Shown here in pieces: positions 1 through 7,937 of a stretch of DNA of 64,000 bases; within the stretch, counting starts at the first letter, position 1, and every line of letters begins with the position of its first letter. Both the position numbers and the translations under genes were made by a program. The DNA comes from JAJEAD01 sp965221555 (lineage in GTDB: Bacteria > Pseudomonadota > Gammaproteobacteria > HK1). The notes below the pieces were generated by a model. It had not been told where the DNA came from. It worked only from the letters and a program-made list of their open reading frames with translations, and ran no database searches. The stretch is from the NCBI GenBank assembly GCA_965221555.1, contig OZ244895.1, positions 2,852,001 through 2,916,000 on the forward strand, written 5' to 3'.

Positions 1-733
1 GGGCGCGCACGTAGATGCGTCCCCGGCCGGTCTGGTAGGCCTCGCGGATCCCTCGCGAGCCGTTGATGAGGCCCGCGGTCGGGAAGTCCGGGCCGGGAAG
101 AAGCGCGAGCAGCTCCGGCAGCCCGATGTCGGGATCCTCGATGTAGGCCACGCAGGCGTCGATGACCTCGCCGAGGTTGTGGGGAGGGATGTTGGTGGCC
201 ATGCCCACCGCGATCCCCGCCGAGCCGTTGACCAGCAGGTTCGGCAGACGCGTCGGGAAGACCGCAGGCTCGTGCTCGGAATCGTCGTAGTTCGGTACGA
301 AGTCGACGGTGTCCTGATCGAGATCGGCGAGCATTTCGTGCGCGATGCGCGCGAGGCGCACCTCGGTGTAGCGCATCGCGGCCGGCGGATCGCCATCCAC
401 CGAGCCGAAGTTGCCCTGGCCGTCGACGAGGACGCTGCGCATGGAGAAGGTCTGGGCGAGGCGCACCAGTGCGTCGTACACGGCCTGGTCGCCGTGGGGG
501 TGATACTTGCCGGTGGTGTCGCCGCACACCCGCGCGGACTTCTTGAAGGGACGGTTCCAGTGGAGGTCCAGCTCCCGCATCGCGTACAGGATTCTCCGAT
601 GCACGGGCTTGAGTCCGTCACGCACGTCGGGAAGCGCCCGTCCCACGATCACGCTCATCGCGTAGTCGAGGTAGGACTGCTTCATCTCCTCCTCGATGTT
701 GACCTGGAGGACCTCCTTTGCGAACCCTTCCAT
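1..733 (-). CDS. gyrA: DNA gyrase subunit A, N-terminal part (cut by window edge)
   Basis: Breakage-reunion subunit of DNA gyrase, which introduces negative supercoils in an ATP-dependent reaction together with GyrB. The ATG at 731-733 starts MEGFAKEVLQVNIEEEMKQS; about 244 residues are visible and the rest lies beyond the left edge. The catalytic tyrosine falls at Tyr122 in the context AAMRYTE, exactly as in E. coli numbering. The quinolone-resistance-determining segment reads HPHGDQAVYD, so position 83 is Gln instead of the usual Ser/Thr, while Asp82 and Asp87 are kept. The segment NFGSVDGDPPAAMRYTE and the N-terminus identify GyrA over ParC. Transcription runs leftwards, away from mtnA, whose stop lies about 190 bp upstream; the more AT-rich stretch near 830-870 in that gap probably holds the promoter. 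Confidence 0.95.
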   Translation of the reverse strand, partial: MEGFAKEVLQVNIEEEMKQSYLDYAMSVIVGRALPDVRDGLKPVHRRILYAMRELDLHWNRPFKKSARVCGDTTGKYHPHGDQAVYDALVRLAQTFSMRSVLVDGQGNFGSVDGDPPAAMRYTEVRLARIAHEMLADLDQDTVDFVPNYDDSEHEPAVFPTRLPNLLVNGSAGIAVGMATNIPPHNLGEVIDACVAYIEDPDIGLPELLALLPGPDFPTAGLINGSRGIREAYQTGRGRIYVRA

Positions 734-925
734 ATGAATTCCTCGTGCCCGAAACGTGCCCGAAAAGCGTCCTTCGGCCCACGCCCTCGCGCGGGAAGAA
801 AGCGCCGCCGATGCGCATGCGAATCGAATTCGCGAAAAGGAAAAATTCTACCTCATTCAGTACCTCGATGCACACCTGGACTCACCCGAAAAGCCCGGCC
901 GAGCGCCTGCGCGAGCCCGGAAATC

Positions 926-2011
926 TCACCGACTTTCGGCGAGATCCCGGGGCGCGGAACCGAGGAGCTCCTCGATCCCCGCCCGATCCGGTCGGCGAAC
1001 GACACCGCGCTCCGTCACCAGCGCGTCCACGAGCGCGGCGGGAGTGACGTCGAAGACCGGGTTCCAGGCCTCGGCCCCGGGTGCGGCGACCGGCTGCCCA
1101 CCGAGGCGGAGCAGCTCGGCGGGCGGGCGCTCCTCGATCGGGATGGCGCCGCCGTCGAGACACTGCGGATCGATGGTGCTGACCGGGGCGACCACCATGA
1201 AGCCGACGCCGTGATGGCGCGCGCTGACCGCAAGCGAGTAAGTGCCGATCTTGTTGGCGACATCCCCGTTCGCGGCAACCCGATCCGCCCCCACCACCAC
1301 CCACGCCACCGCGCCCCGACCGAGCAGGAAGCTCGCGGCGCCATCGGCGAGCAGGCTTACCGGGATATCGTCTTGCACCAGCTCCCAGGCGGTGAGCCGG
1401 GCGCCCTGCAGCCAGGGACGGGTCTCGTCCGCGTAGACCCGCGAGACCTTCCCCCGCCGCCAGGCGTCACGAATGACCCCGAGCGCGGTGCCGTAGCCGC
1501 CGGTGGCAAGAGATCCGGTGTTGCAATGGGTGAGGACCTGGCACCGCTCTTCGATCAGCCCCGCGCCGAACGCGCCCATCCGCCGGTTCGCGGCGACATC
1601 CTCCTCGTGGATCGCCAACGCCTCGGCGAGCAGGCGCCGATGGGGGTCTCCGGCGGCGCGCGCCGCGACCCCGCGCATGCGCTCGAGCGCCCACGCGAGA
1701 TTGACCGCGGTGGGACGCGCCGCGCCGAGCGCGGCGAGGTCGTCGCCCATCGCCTCCCGCCAGCGCTGCGGCTCTTCCCGGAAGGCCCGGCGCGCGGCAA
1801 GCACCACCCCGTATGCGGCGCTGATCCCGATGGCGGGCGCTCCGCGCACCACCATCGCCCGAATGGCCCGGGCCACATCGACCGCGCTGGCGCACTCCAG
1901 CCACTCTTCGCGCTCCGGCAAAGCGCGCTGATCGAGCAACGCGAGCGTGTCGCCGGTCCAGCGACAGGGGCGAAGGGTCTCGGCATTGGAACCCAATCGC
2001 AGATCCTCCAT
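926..2011 (-). CDS. mtnA: S-methyl-5-thioribose-1-phosphate isomerase
   Basis: Converts methylthioribose-1-phosphate to methylthioribulose-1-phosphate in methionine salvage. The 361-residue product has the family hallmarks: RGAPAIG near residue 57, the catalytic-cysteine segment CNTGSLATGGYGTALG near the middle, and the catalytic-aspartate segment GADRVAANGDVANKIGTY. Length is normal for the family. The ATG at 2009-2011 is the only start that keeps the full N-terminus. It is divergently transcribed from the deaminase gene at 2113, with about 100 bp between them for two promoters. That neighbour probably makes the precursor for this enzyme through methylthioinosine, so the two form one salvage unit. 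Confidence 0.93.
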   Translation of the reverse strand: MEDLRLGSNAETLRPCRWTGDTLALLDQRALPEREEWLECASAVDVARAIRAMVVRGAPAIGISAAYGVVLAARRAFREEPQRWREAMGDDLAALGAARPTAVNLAWALERMRGVAARAAGDPHRRLLAEALAIHEEDVAANRRMGAFGAGLIEERCQVLTHCNTGSLATGGYGTALGVIRDAWRRGKVSRVYADETRPWLQGARLTAWELVQDDIPVSLLADGAASFLLGRGAVAWVVVGADRVAANGDVANKIGTYSLAVSARHHGVGFMVVAPVSTIDPQCLDGGAIPIEERPPAELLRLGGQPVAAPGAEAWNPVFDVTPAALVDALVTERGVVRRPDRAGIEELLGSAPRDLAESR

Positions 2012-2112
2012 ATCGCGACCGCACCGCGCCCCTCGCCCGCGCGGGCCGCGCCTTAAGCCTCCCGGGCGGCTAAGCTATCATCATTCCTCCTCTCCCCTCG
2101 CGCTCCTCCTGC

Positions 2113-3429
2113 ATGCAGCCCGCCGACACCCTCATCACCGCCCGGTGGATCGTGCCGGTGGCGCCCCCCGGAAGGGTTCTCGAGGACCATGCCCTGGTCG
2201 TGGCGGAGGGAAAGATCGTCGATCTGCTGCCGCGCGAGGAAGCCGCGAAGCGCTACCGTGCGTCGGAGGAGGTCTCGCTCGACTCCCATGCGCTCATCCC
2301 GGGTCTGGTAAACGCCCACACCCACGCCGCGATGACTCTCTTGCGAGGCATCGCCGACGATGTCGGCCTGCAGACGTGGCTTACCGAACACATCTGGCCC
2401 GCGGAAACGCGGTGGATGGACGACGCCTTCGTGCGCGACGGCACCCGCCTCGCGGTGGCGGAGATGCTGCGCGGGGGGACCACCTGCTTCAACGACATGT
2501 ACTTCCATCCGGAGGTGGCGGGAAGCGTCGCCTCGGAGGCCGGCATGCGGGTGTGCGTGGGGCTGATCGCACTCGACTTCCCCACGGTGTGGGCGAATGG
2601 TCCCGACCAGTACCTGGAGAAGGGAGTCGAAGTACACCAGCGATTCCGGGACGACCCGCTGGTATCGTGCGCGTGGGCGCCACACTCCCCCTACACCATC
2701 TCCGACGGCCCCCTGGAGCGGATCCGCGCGCTCGCCGAGGATCTGGATCTGCCGATACACATGCACGTGCACGAGAGCGCGCACGAGGTGGAGAGCGCGC
2801 TCTCCGACCACGGCGAACGGCCCATCGACCGGCTCGAGCGTCTCGGCCTCCTCGGATCCCGCCTCATCGCGGTGCACATGACGCAGCTCGAAGGCGAGGA
2901 CTTCCCGCGCCTCGCCGAGCGCGGCGTCCATGTCGTGCACTGCCCGGAGTCGAATCTCAAGCTGGCGAGCGGTCTTTGCCCCGCGGGCGAGCTCCTGCGC
3001 GCCGGCGTCAGTCTCGGCCTCGGCACCGACGGGGCGGCCAGCAACAACGACCTCAGCATGCTCGGAGAGATGCGCACCGCGTGCCTGCTCGCCAAGGGCG
3101 TTGCGCAAGACGCGAGCGTGCTGAGTGCGGCCCAGGCGCTGGAGATGGGGACCCTGGGCGGCGCACGCAGCCTCGGCCTGGACGACCGGATCGGCAGCCT
3201 CGAACCCGGCAAGGACGCGGACGTGGTGGGGATCGACTTGTCGCCGCCGGAGACCTGGCCCGTCTACCATCCGATCTCGCAGATCGTCTACTCGGCCTCG
3301 ACGCAGCAGGTGAGCGATGTCTGGGTGGCGGGGCGCCGGGTGCTCGAAGATCGGCAGCTCCGGCACATCGATCTCGACGAGGTGAGCGGCCGGGCCGAGG
3401 CGTGGCGGCGGCGCATTGCGGGCCAGTGA
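2113..3429 (+). CDS. mtaD: TRZ/ATZ-family amidohydrolase, probable 5-methylthioadenosine deaminase
   Basis: Metal-dependent amidohydrolase of the MTA/S-adenosylhomocysteine deaminase type. The 438-residue protein has the HxH zinc ligands at about His69/His71 (NAHTHAAM), the HMHVHES segment with the third histidine, a later VHMTQ histidine, and the metal aspartate in GLGTDGAASNN. The homologue in the same position in Pseudomonas aeruginosa (PA3170) is known to deaminate methylthioadenosine, which fits the adjacent mtnA. Substrate assignment therefore rests on family plus synteny; S-adenosylhomocysteine or adenosine remain possible. Its stop overlaps the GTG start of ubiG by 4 bp, implying translational coupling. 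Confidence 0.85.
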   Translation: MQPADTLITARWIVPVAPPGRVLEDHALVVAEGKIVDLLPREEAAKRYRASEEVSLDSHALIPGLVNAHTHAAMTLLRGIADDVGLQTWLTEHIWPAETRWMDDAFVRDGTRLAVAEMLRGGTTCFNDMYFHPEVAGSVASEAGMRVCVGLIALDFPTVWANGPDQYLEKGVEVHQRFRDDPLVSCAWAPHSPYTISDGPLERIRALAEDLDLPIHMHVHESAHEVESALSDHGERPIDRLERLGLLGSRLIAVHMTQLEGEDFPRLAERGVHVVHCPESNLKLASGLCPAGELLRAGVSLGLGTDGAASNNDLSMLGEMRTACLLAKGVAQDASVLSAAQALEMGTLGGARSLGLDDRIGSLEPGKDADVVGIDLSPPETWPVYHPISQIVYSASTQQVSDVWVAGRRVLEDRQLRHIDLDEVSGRAEAWRRRIAGQ

Positions 3430-4136
3430 GCGCGGCGTCGCGGGCCAACGTCGATCCGGGCGAGACCGCCCGATTCGAAGCCCTCGCCGCGCGCTGGTGG
3501 GACCCCGAAGGCGCGTTCCGGGCCCTGCACGAGATAAACCCCGTACGCCTGCGCTTCGTGGAGGAGCGCGCCCGCCTCGAAGGCGCCCGGATCCTCGATG
3601 TCGGCTGCGGGGGCGGGATCTTCGCGGAAGCCCTCGCGCGCCAGGGCGCCGAGGTCACGGGAGTCGATGCCTCGGAGGGCGCGCTCGAAGTCGCGAGGAT
3701 GCACCGGGACGAAGCGAATCTCGGCATCGACTATCGGCGGACAACGGCCGAAGCGCTCGCGCTTGAGTACCCCGAGCACTTCGACGCGATCGCGTGCATG
3801 GAGCTCCTGGAGCACGTGCCGGATCCCGGCTCGCTCGTGCAAGCGTGCGCCGACCTCGCCCGGCCCGGCGCCGGCCTCTTCTTCTCGACCCTCAACCGCA
3901 CCGTGAAGTCCTTCCTCCTCGGGATCGTGGCGGCGGAGCACATCCTCGAGATCCTGCCCCGGGGCACCCACGAGTACGCCCGATTCCTGCGCCCCTCCGA
4001 GCTCGATGCGGCGGGCCGCGCCGCCGGCCTCACACTGCGCGAGGTCCGGGGACTGCGTTACAACCCCTTCACCCGGCGCGGCCGCCTCCACTGCGACGTG
4101 GGGGTGAACTATCTCGCGTGGTTCACCAAGGGCTGA
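3426..4136 (+). CDS. ubiG: Ubiquinone biosynthesis O-methyltransferase UbiG
   Basis: SAM-dependent O-methyltransferase performing both O-methylation steps of ubiquinone synthesis. The protein (236 aa) starts at a GTG overlapping the upstream stop (GTGA) and reads VSAASRANVDPGETARFEAL. UbiG traits are FEALAARWWDPEG...LHEINPVRL at the N-terminus, the SAM-binding glycine motif ILDVGCGGG near residues 57-65, CMELLEHVPDP in mid-protein, and a C-terminal half with NRTxKSF, EHILEILPRGTHEY and VNYLAWF. Length is typical. An ATG start further upstream in this frame would run through mtaD and has no support. Confidence 0.94.
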   Translation: MSAASRANVDPGETARFEALAARWWDPEGAFRALHEINPVRLRFVEERARLEGARILDVGCGGGIFAEALARQGAEVTGVDASEGALEVARMHRDEANLGIDYRRTTAEALALEYPEHFDAIACMELLEHVPDPGSLVQACADLARPGAGLFFSTLNRTVKSFLLGIVAAEHILEILPRGTHEYARFLRPSELDAAGRAAGLTLREVRGLRYNPFTRRGRLHCDVGVNYLAWFTKG

Positions 4137-4150
4137 GCCGCGACGCGACG

Positions 4151-4864
4151 ATGCTCGACCCTTCCGTCCCGCCTCCTCGGCATCGCGTCGATGCGGTGCT
4201 CTTCGATCTCGACGGCACCCTGGCCGACACCCTGCCGGATCTCGCGGCGGCCGTGAACGCGGCGCTCACCGAACACGGCGCCACCGCGCTCGCGCCCCAC
4301 CGCTACCGGAGCATGGTGAACGGGGGCAGCCTTGCCATGATCCGCAGTGTGCTCGCCCCGGATGCGGATCCGCAGTGGATACAGGAGATCCGCCGTAGCT
4401 TCCTCGCCCGTTACGCCGGGCGCATCGCGGTGGATACCACGCTCTTTGCCGGCGTCGACACGGTGCTGGCCGAGATCGAGGCGCGCGGAGTCCCGTGGGG
4501 CATCGTCACCAACAAGCCCGAAGAGCTCGCCCGGCGCCTGACCAGCGCTCTCGGCGTGGCGCAACGCGCCTCGTGCATCGTGGGCGGAGACACGCTTCGC
4601 CACGCCAAGCCCCACCCCGAACCCGTCCTCCACGCCTGCCGGCTCCTCGGCGCGTGTCCCGGGCGTTGCCTCTTCGTGGGGGATGCGCCGAGCGACGTGG
4701 CCGCGGGCCGAAGCGCCGGGGTTCGCACCCTGGTCGCCCTCTACGGGTACCTGCCGGATGACGGCGACCCGAGAGCCTGGGGAGCGCACGGCTACATCGA
4801 GCGGCCGGGCGATCTTCTGGCCTGGCTGGACCGCGCCGAGGCGAATCGGACGTCTCCCATTTAG
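4151..4864 (+). CDS. HAD phosphatase, MupP (MurNAc-6-P phosphatase) or phosphoglycolate phosphatase
   Basis: HAD-superfamily hydrolase of 237 aa. The nucleophile motif FDLDGTLADT has Asp19 and Asp21; motif II lies in GIVTNKPE, the motif III lysine in AKPHPEP, and the acidic motif is FVGDAPSDV. It would be called Gph by similarity. In Pseudomonas, however, the phosphatase between ubiG and yciK is MupP, which dephosphorylates N-acetylmuramic acid 6-phosphate in cell-wall recycling. The same placement here makes MupP the better guess; no amgK or murU is in the window to confirm. The TAG stop is made from the left boundary of a dispersed repeat (TTAG followed by the inverted-repeat end), so the repeat may have changed the last codons. 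Confidence 0.8.
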   Translation: MLDPSVPPPRHRVDAVLFDLDGTLADTLPDLAAAVNAALTEHGATALAPHRYRSMVNGGSLAMIRSVLAPDADPQWIQEIRRSFLARYAGRIAVDTTLFAGVDTVLAEIEARGVPWGIVTNKPEELARRLTSALGVAQRASCIVGGDTLRHAKPHPEPVLHACRLLGACPGRCLFVGDAPSDVAAGRSAGVRTLVALYGYLPDDGDPRAWGAHGYIERPGDLLAWLDRAEANRTSPI

Positions 4865-5153
4865 CCTGGATACATCGCCGATTTCTCAACTGGCGGACAC
4901 CAACATGATCGCGGTTGCGGGCCCTCTCACCTCAAGGCGCTTTCGACTTCGTGTGGGCTACCTGCTGCGCTGCGTCGTCCCGGCTTCGCTTGCAGGCCGG
5001 CAAGCCACTCCCGGCTTGCCCGCTCGCCGGGGCGAAGCGCCACCGGCGCTTCGCCGGTTCCCGGCTCGCCAGTGCGCGACTCTCGGTACGTGCACCCCGC
5101 CACCACGGAATCTTGGCGCCCTCGGCACGAGAACCAGTGAAACATCCGGGCCA
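4861..5153 (+). repeat. MITE-like dispersed repeat, copy A (long form, forward orientation)
   Basis: About 293 bp between the phosphatase and the squalene-synthase-like gene. The left end (CCTGGATACATCGCCGATTT) and the inverse of the right end (AACCAGTGAAACATCCGGG) are diverged terminal inverted repeats. It matches copy D over its length and carries the long-form module with two hairpins: GGCAAGCC/GGCTTGCC at 4999-5020 and a perfect 10-bp stem with a 3-nt loop at 5032-5054. The left flank is TTAG and the right flank CCAG, so any target duplication has decayed. Confidence 0.85.
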
Positions 5154-5157
5154 GTCG

Positions 5158-5991
5158 ATGGACCCGCTTGACCACCTCCGCGACCAGGTCGCGCCCCCGG
5201 GTTCGAACCTTCATTACTGCCTGCTCTTCGCGAATCCGCACGCGCGCCGGGTCCTGTGCGCGGTGGCGGCCTGGCAGCAGGAGACGCGGCGGCTCGCGTT
5301 CGCGCCCTGGGAGCAAAGCGCCGCGCTCGCCCGCATCGACTGGTGGCGGGAGGAAGCGCTGCGCCTTCGCACCGGCCTCCCTCGACACCCCATCACCATC
5401 GCGCTCGGAGTCGATTCCCCCTCGCCACACGCAACGGCGGAGAGCCTGCTGCGTATGGTGGAACAGGTCCGGCGCCTCGTCCTCGATGACCGGGTGATGG
5501 AGGAAGGGGACCTGTGGCAGCATTGCGACGCGCTCGGGTCCGAGGGAGAGAGGATGATTGCGCAGGCGCTCGCGACACCCGGGCGCGGGAAGCCGCCGGG
5601 CATCGTCGACGAAGTAGGCCGGGGGTTGGAGATGCTCGAGCTCATCCGCCCTCCCCCCGGACACCGCCGCATCACGCCGCGCATGGTGCCCCGCGCCCAC
5701 GACGAAGCCCTGGACAGCGGTCCCGAGACCGGCTCGCGGCTCTCGGGAGACTCCGCGCTGCGAGACCTGCTCCGGAAGCGCGGAGAGCGAAGCGAACGCC
5801 TGATCCGCGAGGGCTTGCGTCGGCTGGAGGAGCTTCCCCGGCCCCCCGAACGCGCCCGCGCGGTGCTCGCCCGACTCGCCCTCGTCCACCTCGGGGTGCT
5901 CGCGCGCGAGGGATACCGGCGCTGGGAAAGCGGAGCCTCTCCGCTTCGCAGGCTCTGGACCGCGTGGCGCGCGGCGCGGCGATACTCTTGA
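5158..5991 (+). CDS. Squalene/phytoene synthase-like protein lacking the Asp-rich motifs
   Basis: Protein of 277 aa with the all-helical isoprenoid-synthase look of the squalene/phytoene synthase family: HYCLLFANPHARRVLCAVAAW at the N-terminus, then ARIDWWREEALRL and GRGLEMLELIR. The two aspartate-rich, magnesium-diphosphate-binding motifs expected of true synthases (DDxxD-like, near residues 40-50 and 160-170) are not visible: the corresponding stretches read WQQETRRLAF and LEMLELIRPPPG. This resembles the non-catalytic NDUFAF6-type branch linked to respiratory complex I assembly, but that role is inference. The ATG at 5158 was chosen because the frame upstream lies inside repeat copy A. The yciK start follows 20 bp after the stop. 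Confidence 0.65.
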   Translation: MDPLDHLRDQVAPPGSNLHYCLLFANPHARRVLCAVAAWQQETRRLAFAPWEQSAALARIDWWREEALRLRTGLPRHPITIALGVDSPSPHATAESLLRMVEQVRRLVLDDRVMEEGDLWQHCDALGSEGERMIAQALATPGRGKPPGIVDEVGRGLEMLELIRPPPGHRRITPRMVPRAHDEALDSGPETGSRLSGDSALRDLLRKRGERSERLIREGLRRLEELPRPPERARAVLARLALVHLGVLAREGYRRWESGASPLRRLWTAWRAARRYS

Positions 5992-6011
5992 GCACCCCGA
6001 TCTCAGGAGTG

Positions 6012-6761
6012 ATGCCCGAGCACTACTCGCCCGCGCGCGACGAGCTCGCGGGAAGAACGATCCTCATCACCGGCGCCACCGGCGGCCTCGGCCGGGAGGC
6101 GGCACTCGCCATGACCGGCAGCGGCGCGCGGGTGCTGCTGATCGGTCGCAACCTCCTCCGCCTGGAGCGCCTCTGCGACGAGATCGACGCACGCGGCGCG
6201 GGCGAGGCCGCCATCTATCCGATGAACCTCGCCGGCGCGGGGCCCGACGACTACACGGAACTCGCCACCAGGGTCGAGTCAGAGTACGGGTGCATCGACG
6301 GCCTGCTGCACGGGGCCGCGGTCCTCGGCGGGCTCACCGCGCTCGCGCGCTATCCCCTGCAACGCTGGGCGGAAGTGCTGCAGGTCAACCTGAATGCCTG
6401 TTTCCTGCTCACCCGCGCCTGCCTGCCCCTGCTCGAACGCGCGCCGGACCCGGTGATCGCGTTCGTCGGCGACGAAGGGGCGCGCCGCGGGCGGGCATAC
6501 TGGGGCGCGTACAGCATCACGAAAGTCGCGGTGGAGACCTTCTCGCGCATCCTCGCCGACGAGCTCGAATGCAACTCGAACCTGAGAGTGCAATGTCTCT
6601 ATCCCGGCCCGATGCGCACCGCGCTGCGCGCCCTTGCCTATCCCGCACAGTCTCCCGACCGCGCGTGCGCGCCGGCGGAACGGGCGCCGGCGCTGGTCTT
6701 CCTGTTCGGGCCCCACAGCCGCGATCTCGGCAGCGGCGAATTCGACCTGCGGCCCAGGTGA
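6012..6761 (+). CDS. yciK: YciK-family short-chain dehydrogenase/reductase
   Basis: NAD(P)-dependent oxidoreductase of the classical SDR fold, 249 aa. The cofactor motif TGATGGLG is at residues 20-27 and the catalytic Tyr167-xxx-Lys171 pair in YSITK. The HGAAVLGG segment stands where SDRs have NNAG, as is usual for YciK proteins. The start ATG follows an AGGAG at 6005-6009. The natural substrate of YciK is not established. Its place after ubiG and the HAD phosphatase is conserved in other gammaproteobacteria. Confidence 0.85.
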   Translation: MPEHYSPARDELAGRTILITGATGGLGREAALAMTGSGARVLLIGRNLLRLERLCDEIDARGAGEAAIYPMNLAGAGPDDYTELATRVESEYGCIDGLLHGAAVLGGLTALARYPLQRWAEVLQVNLNACFLLTRACLPLLERAPDPVIAFVGDEGARRGRAYWGAYSITKVAVETFSRILADELECNSNLRVQCLYPGPMRTALRALAYPAQSPDRACAPAERAPALVFLFGPHSRDLGSGEFDLRPR

Positions 6762-6794
6762 GCGCCGTGCCCTCACCACGAATAGCGGTGAAAC

Positions 6795-7754
6795 ATGGGT
6801 GCTAACGGGAAGCACGATTCGGAGTCCGTTCGCGGTTTCGGGCCCGTGACGGGAAAGGCGGATCCGGCGCTTCGCATCGACTGCGCCTGGCGCCTCGCCC
6901 TCGCCCGCGCCTTCCTCACCACTCTGGATCCCCGACGCACCCTGGAGGTATTCGCGCGGCACAGCGCCGAGATCGTCGCCCATGACGCGGTGGAGTTCAC
7001 CGCGGCGACGCCGGCCCTGCGCATGAGCTGCGGCCGGCCGGGACCCTGCCGTCACCTTGTCGAGCTCCGGCTCGCGGGACGCGGCCTCGGCCACCTCACC
7101 TTCTCGCGCCGGCGCCCCTTCGAGGCAGATGAAATCACCGCCCTGGAAACGATGAGCGGGGATCTCGCGCTTCCCCTCGACAATGCGCTGCGTCACCGCG
7201 AGGCACGAGAGGCCGCGACCCGGGACCCCCTGACCGGCGCCGCCAACCGCGGGCAGCTCGCGCGGATGCTGGAGCGGGAAGTCGGTCTGGTCCGGCGCCA
7301 CGGCGGGGCTCTCGCCCTGTTGATGGTCGACATCGATCACTTCAAGGGGATCAACGATCGCTTTGGCCACGCCACCGGCGATCGCAGTCTGGTCGCGGTT
7401 GCGGACTGCATCGCGGGATGCGTGCGCGGCAGCGATGTCCTCTTTCGCTACGGCGGGGAAGAGTTCTGCGTGCTGCTCCCGCGCACCGACGCCCGCGGCG
7501 CCTGGCGCCTCGCGGAGCGGGTGCGCGAGGCGGTGGGCGCGCTCCGGATCCCGGCCGCAAGCGAGGCGATCCGCCTCACCGCGAGCCTCGGCGTGGCCTC
7601 GCTCGCCGCCGCAGACGACGCGGCGGACCTGCTCCGCAAGGCCGATGCCGCTCTCTACCGCTCCAAGCGGTCGGGCCGCAACCGGGTCTGCGCGCCCGAA
7701 GCGGAGGCACCGGTCCGCGAAAGCCAACCGCACTGTCTCATCGATTCTCGGTAG
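6795..7754 (+). CDS. Diguanylate cyclase (GGDEF domain protein)
   Basis: Makes cyclic di-GMP from two GTP. The 319-residue protein has an N-terminal GAF-like or otherwise unassigned region (about 1-150) with no membrane segment, then a complete GGDEF domain starting at TRDPLTGAANR. The signature is RYGGEEF (GGEEF at residues 220-224). An RxxD inhibitory site (RGSD, residues 211-214) sits exactly five residues before it, so product feedback inhibition is expected. The metal-binding aspartate is in VDIDHFKGIND. It appears cytosolic. Its signal input is unknown; Cys residues at CGRPGPC (about 77-82) may bind a ligand or metal, which is speculation. It closes the conserved ubiG-yciK block. Confidence 0.9.
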   Translation: MGANGKHDSESVRGFGPVTGKADPALRIDCAWRLALARAFLTTLDPRRTLEVFARHSAEIVAHDAVEFTAATPALRMSCGRPGPCRHLVELRLAGRGLGHLTFSRRRPFEADEITALETMSGDLALPLDNALRHREAREAATRDPLTGAANRGQLARMLEREVGLVRRHGGALALLMVDIDHFKGINDRFGHATGDRSLVAVADCIAGCVRGSDVLFRYGGEEFCVLLPRTDARGAWRLAERVREAVGALRIPAASEAIRLTASLGVASLAAADDAADLLRKADAALYRSKRSGRNRVCAPEAEAPVRESQPHCLIDSR

Positions 7755-7766
7755 CTTTGGGCGTCG

Positions 7767-7930
7767 AGCCCGCAAGCTTCACCGATTTCTCAACTCGCGG
7801 ACGTCAATACGCTCGTAGCTGCGGGTCGTACTCCCTGAATCCGCTTCGACGTAGTGTCGGCTACGCCTTGCGCGTGTTTCAGTCCGCGCGCCCCACTATC
7901 ACGGTTTCTTTACGCCCGAGGTTACGAACG
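7767..7930 (+). repeat. MITE-like dispersed repeat, copy B (short form, forward, right end decayed)
   Basis: The left end CCCGCAAGCTTCACCGATTT and the core (ACTCCCTGAATCCGCTTCGA, then CACTATCACGG) match the other copies, but the right inverted repeat is no longer recognisable. It lies between the convergent GGDEF gene and ligA, whose stop codon is just beyond the decayed end. Confidence 0.75.
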
Positions 7931-7937
7931 CGCCGCG

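Noticed and set aside
179..2056. A 625-codon plus-strand frame across gyrA and mtnA
   Set aside because: Antisense shadow of two well-identified minus-strand genes.
5200..5215. GGTTCGAACC resembling a tRNA T-arm
   Set aside because: It lies inside the coding sequence at 5158-5991 and no cloverleaf can be built around it.
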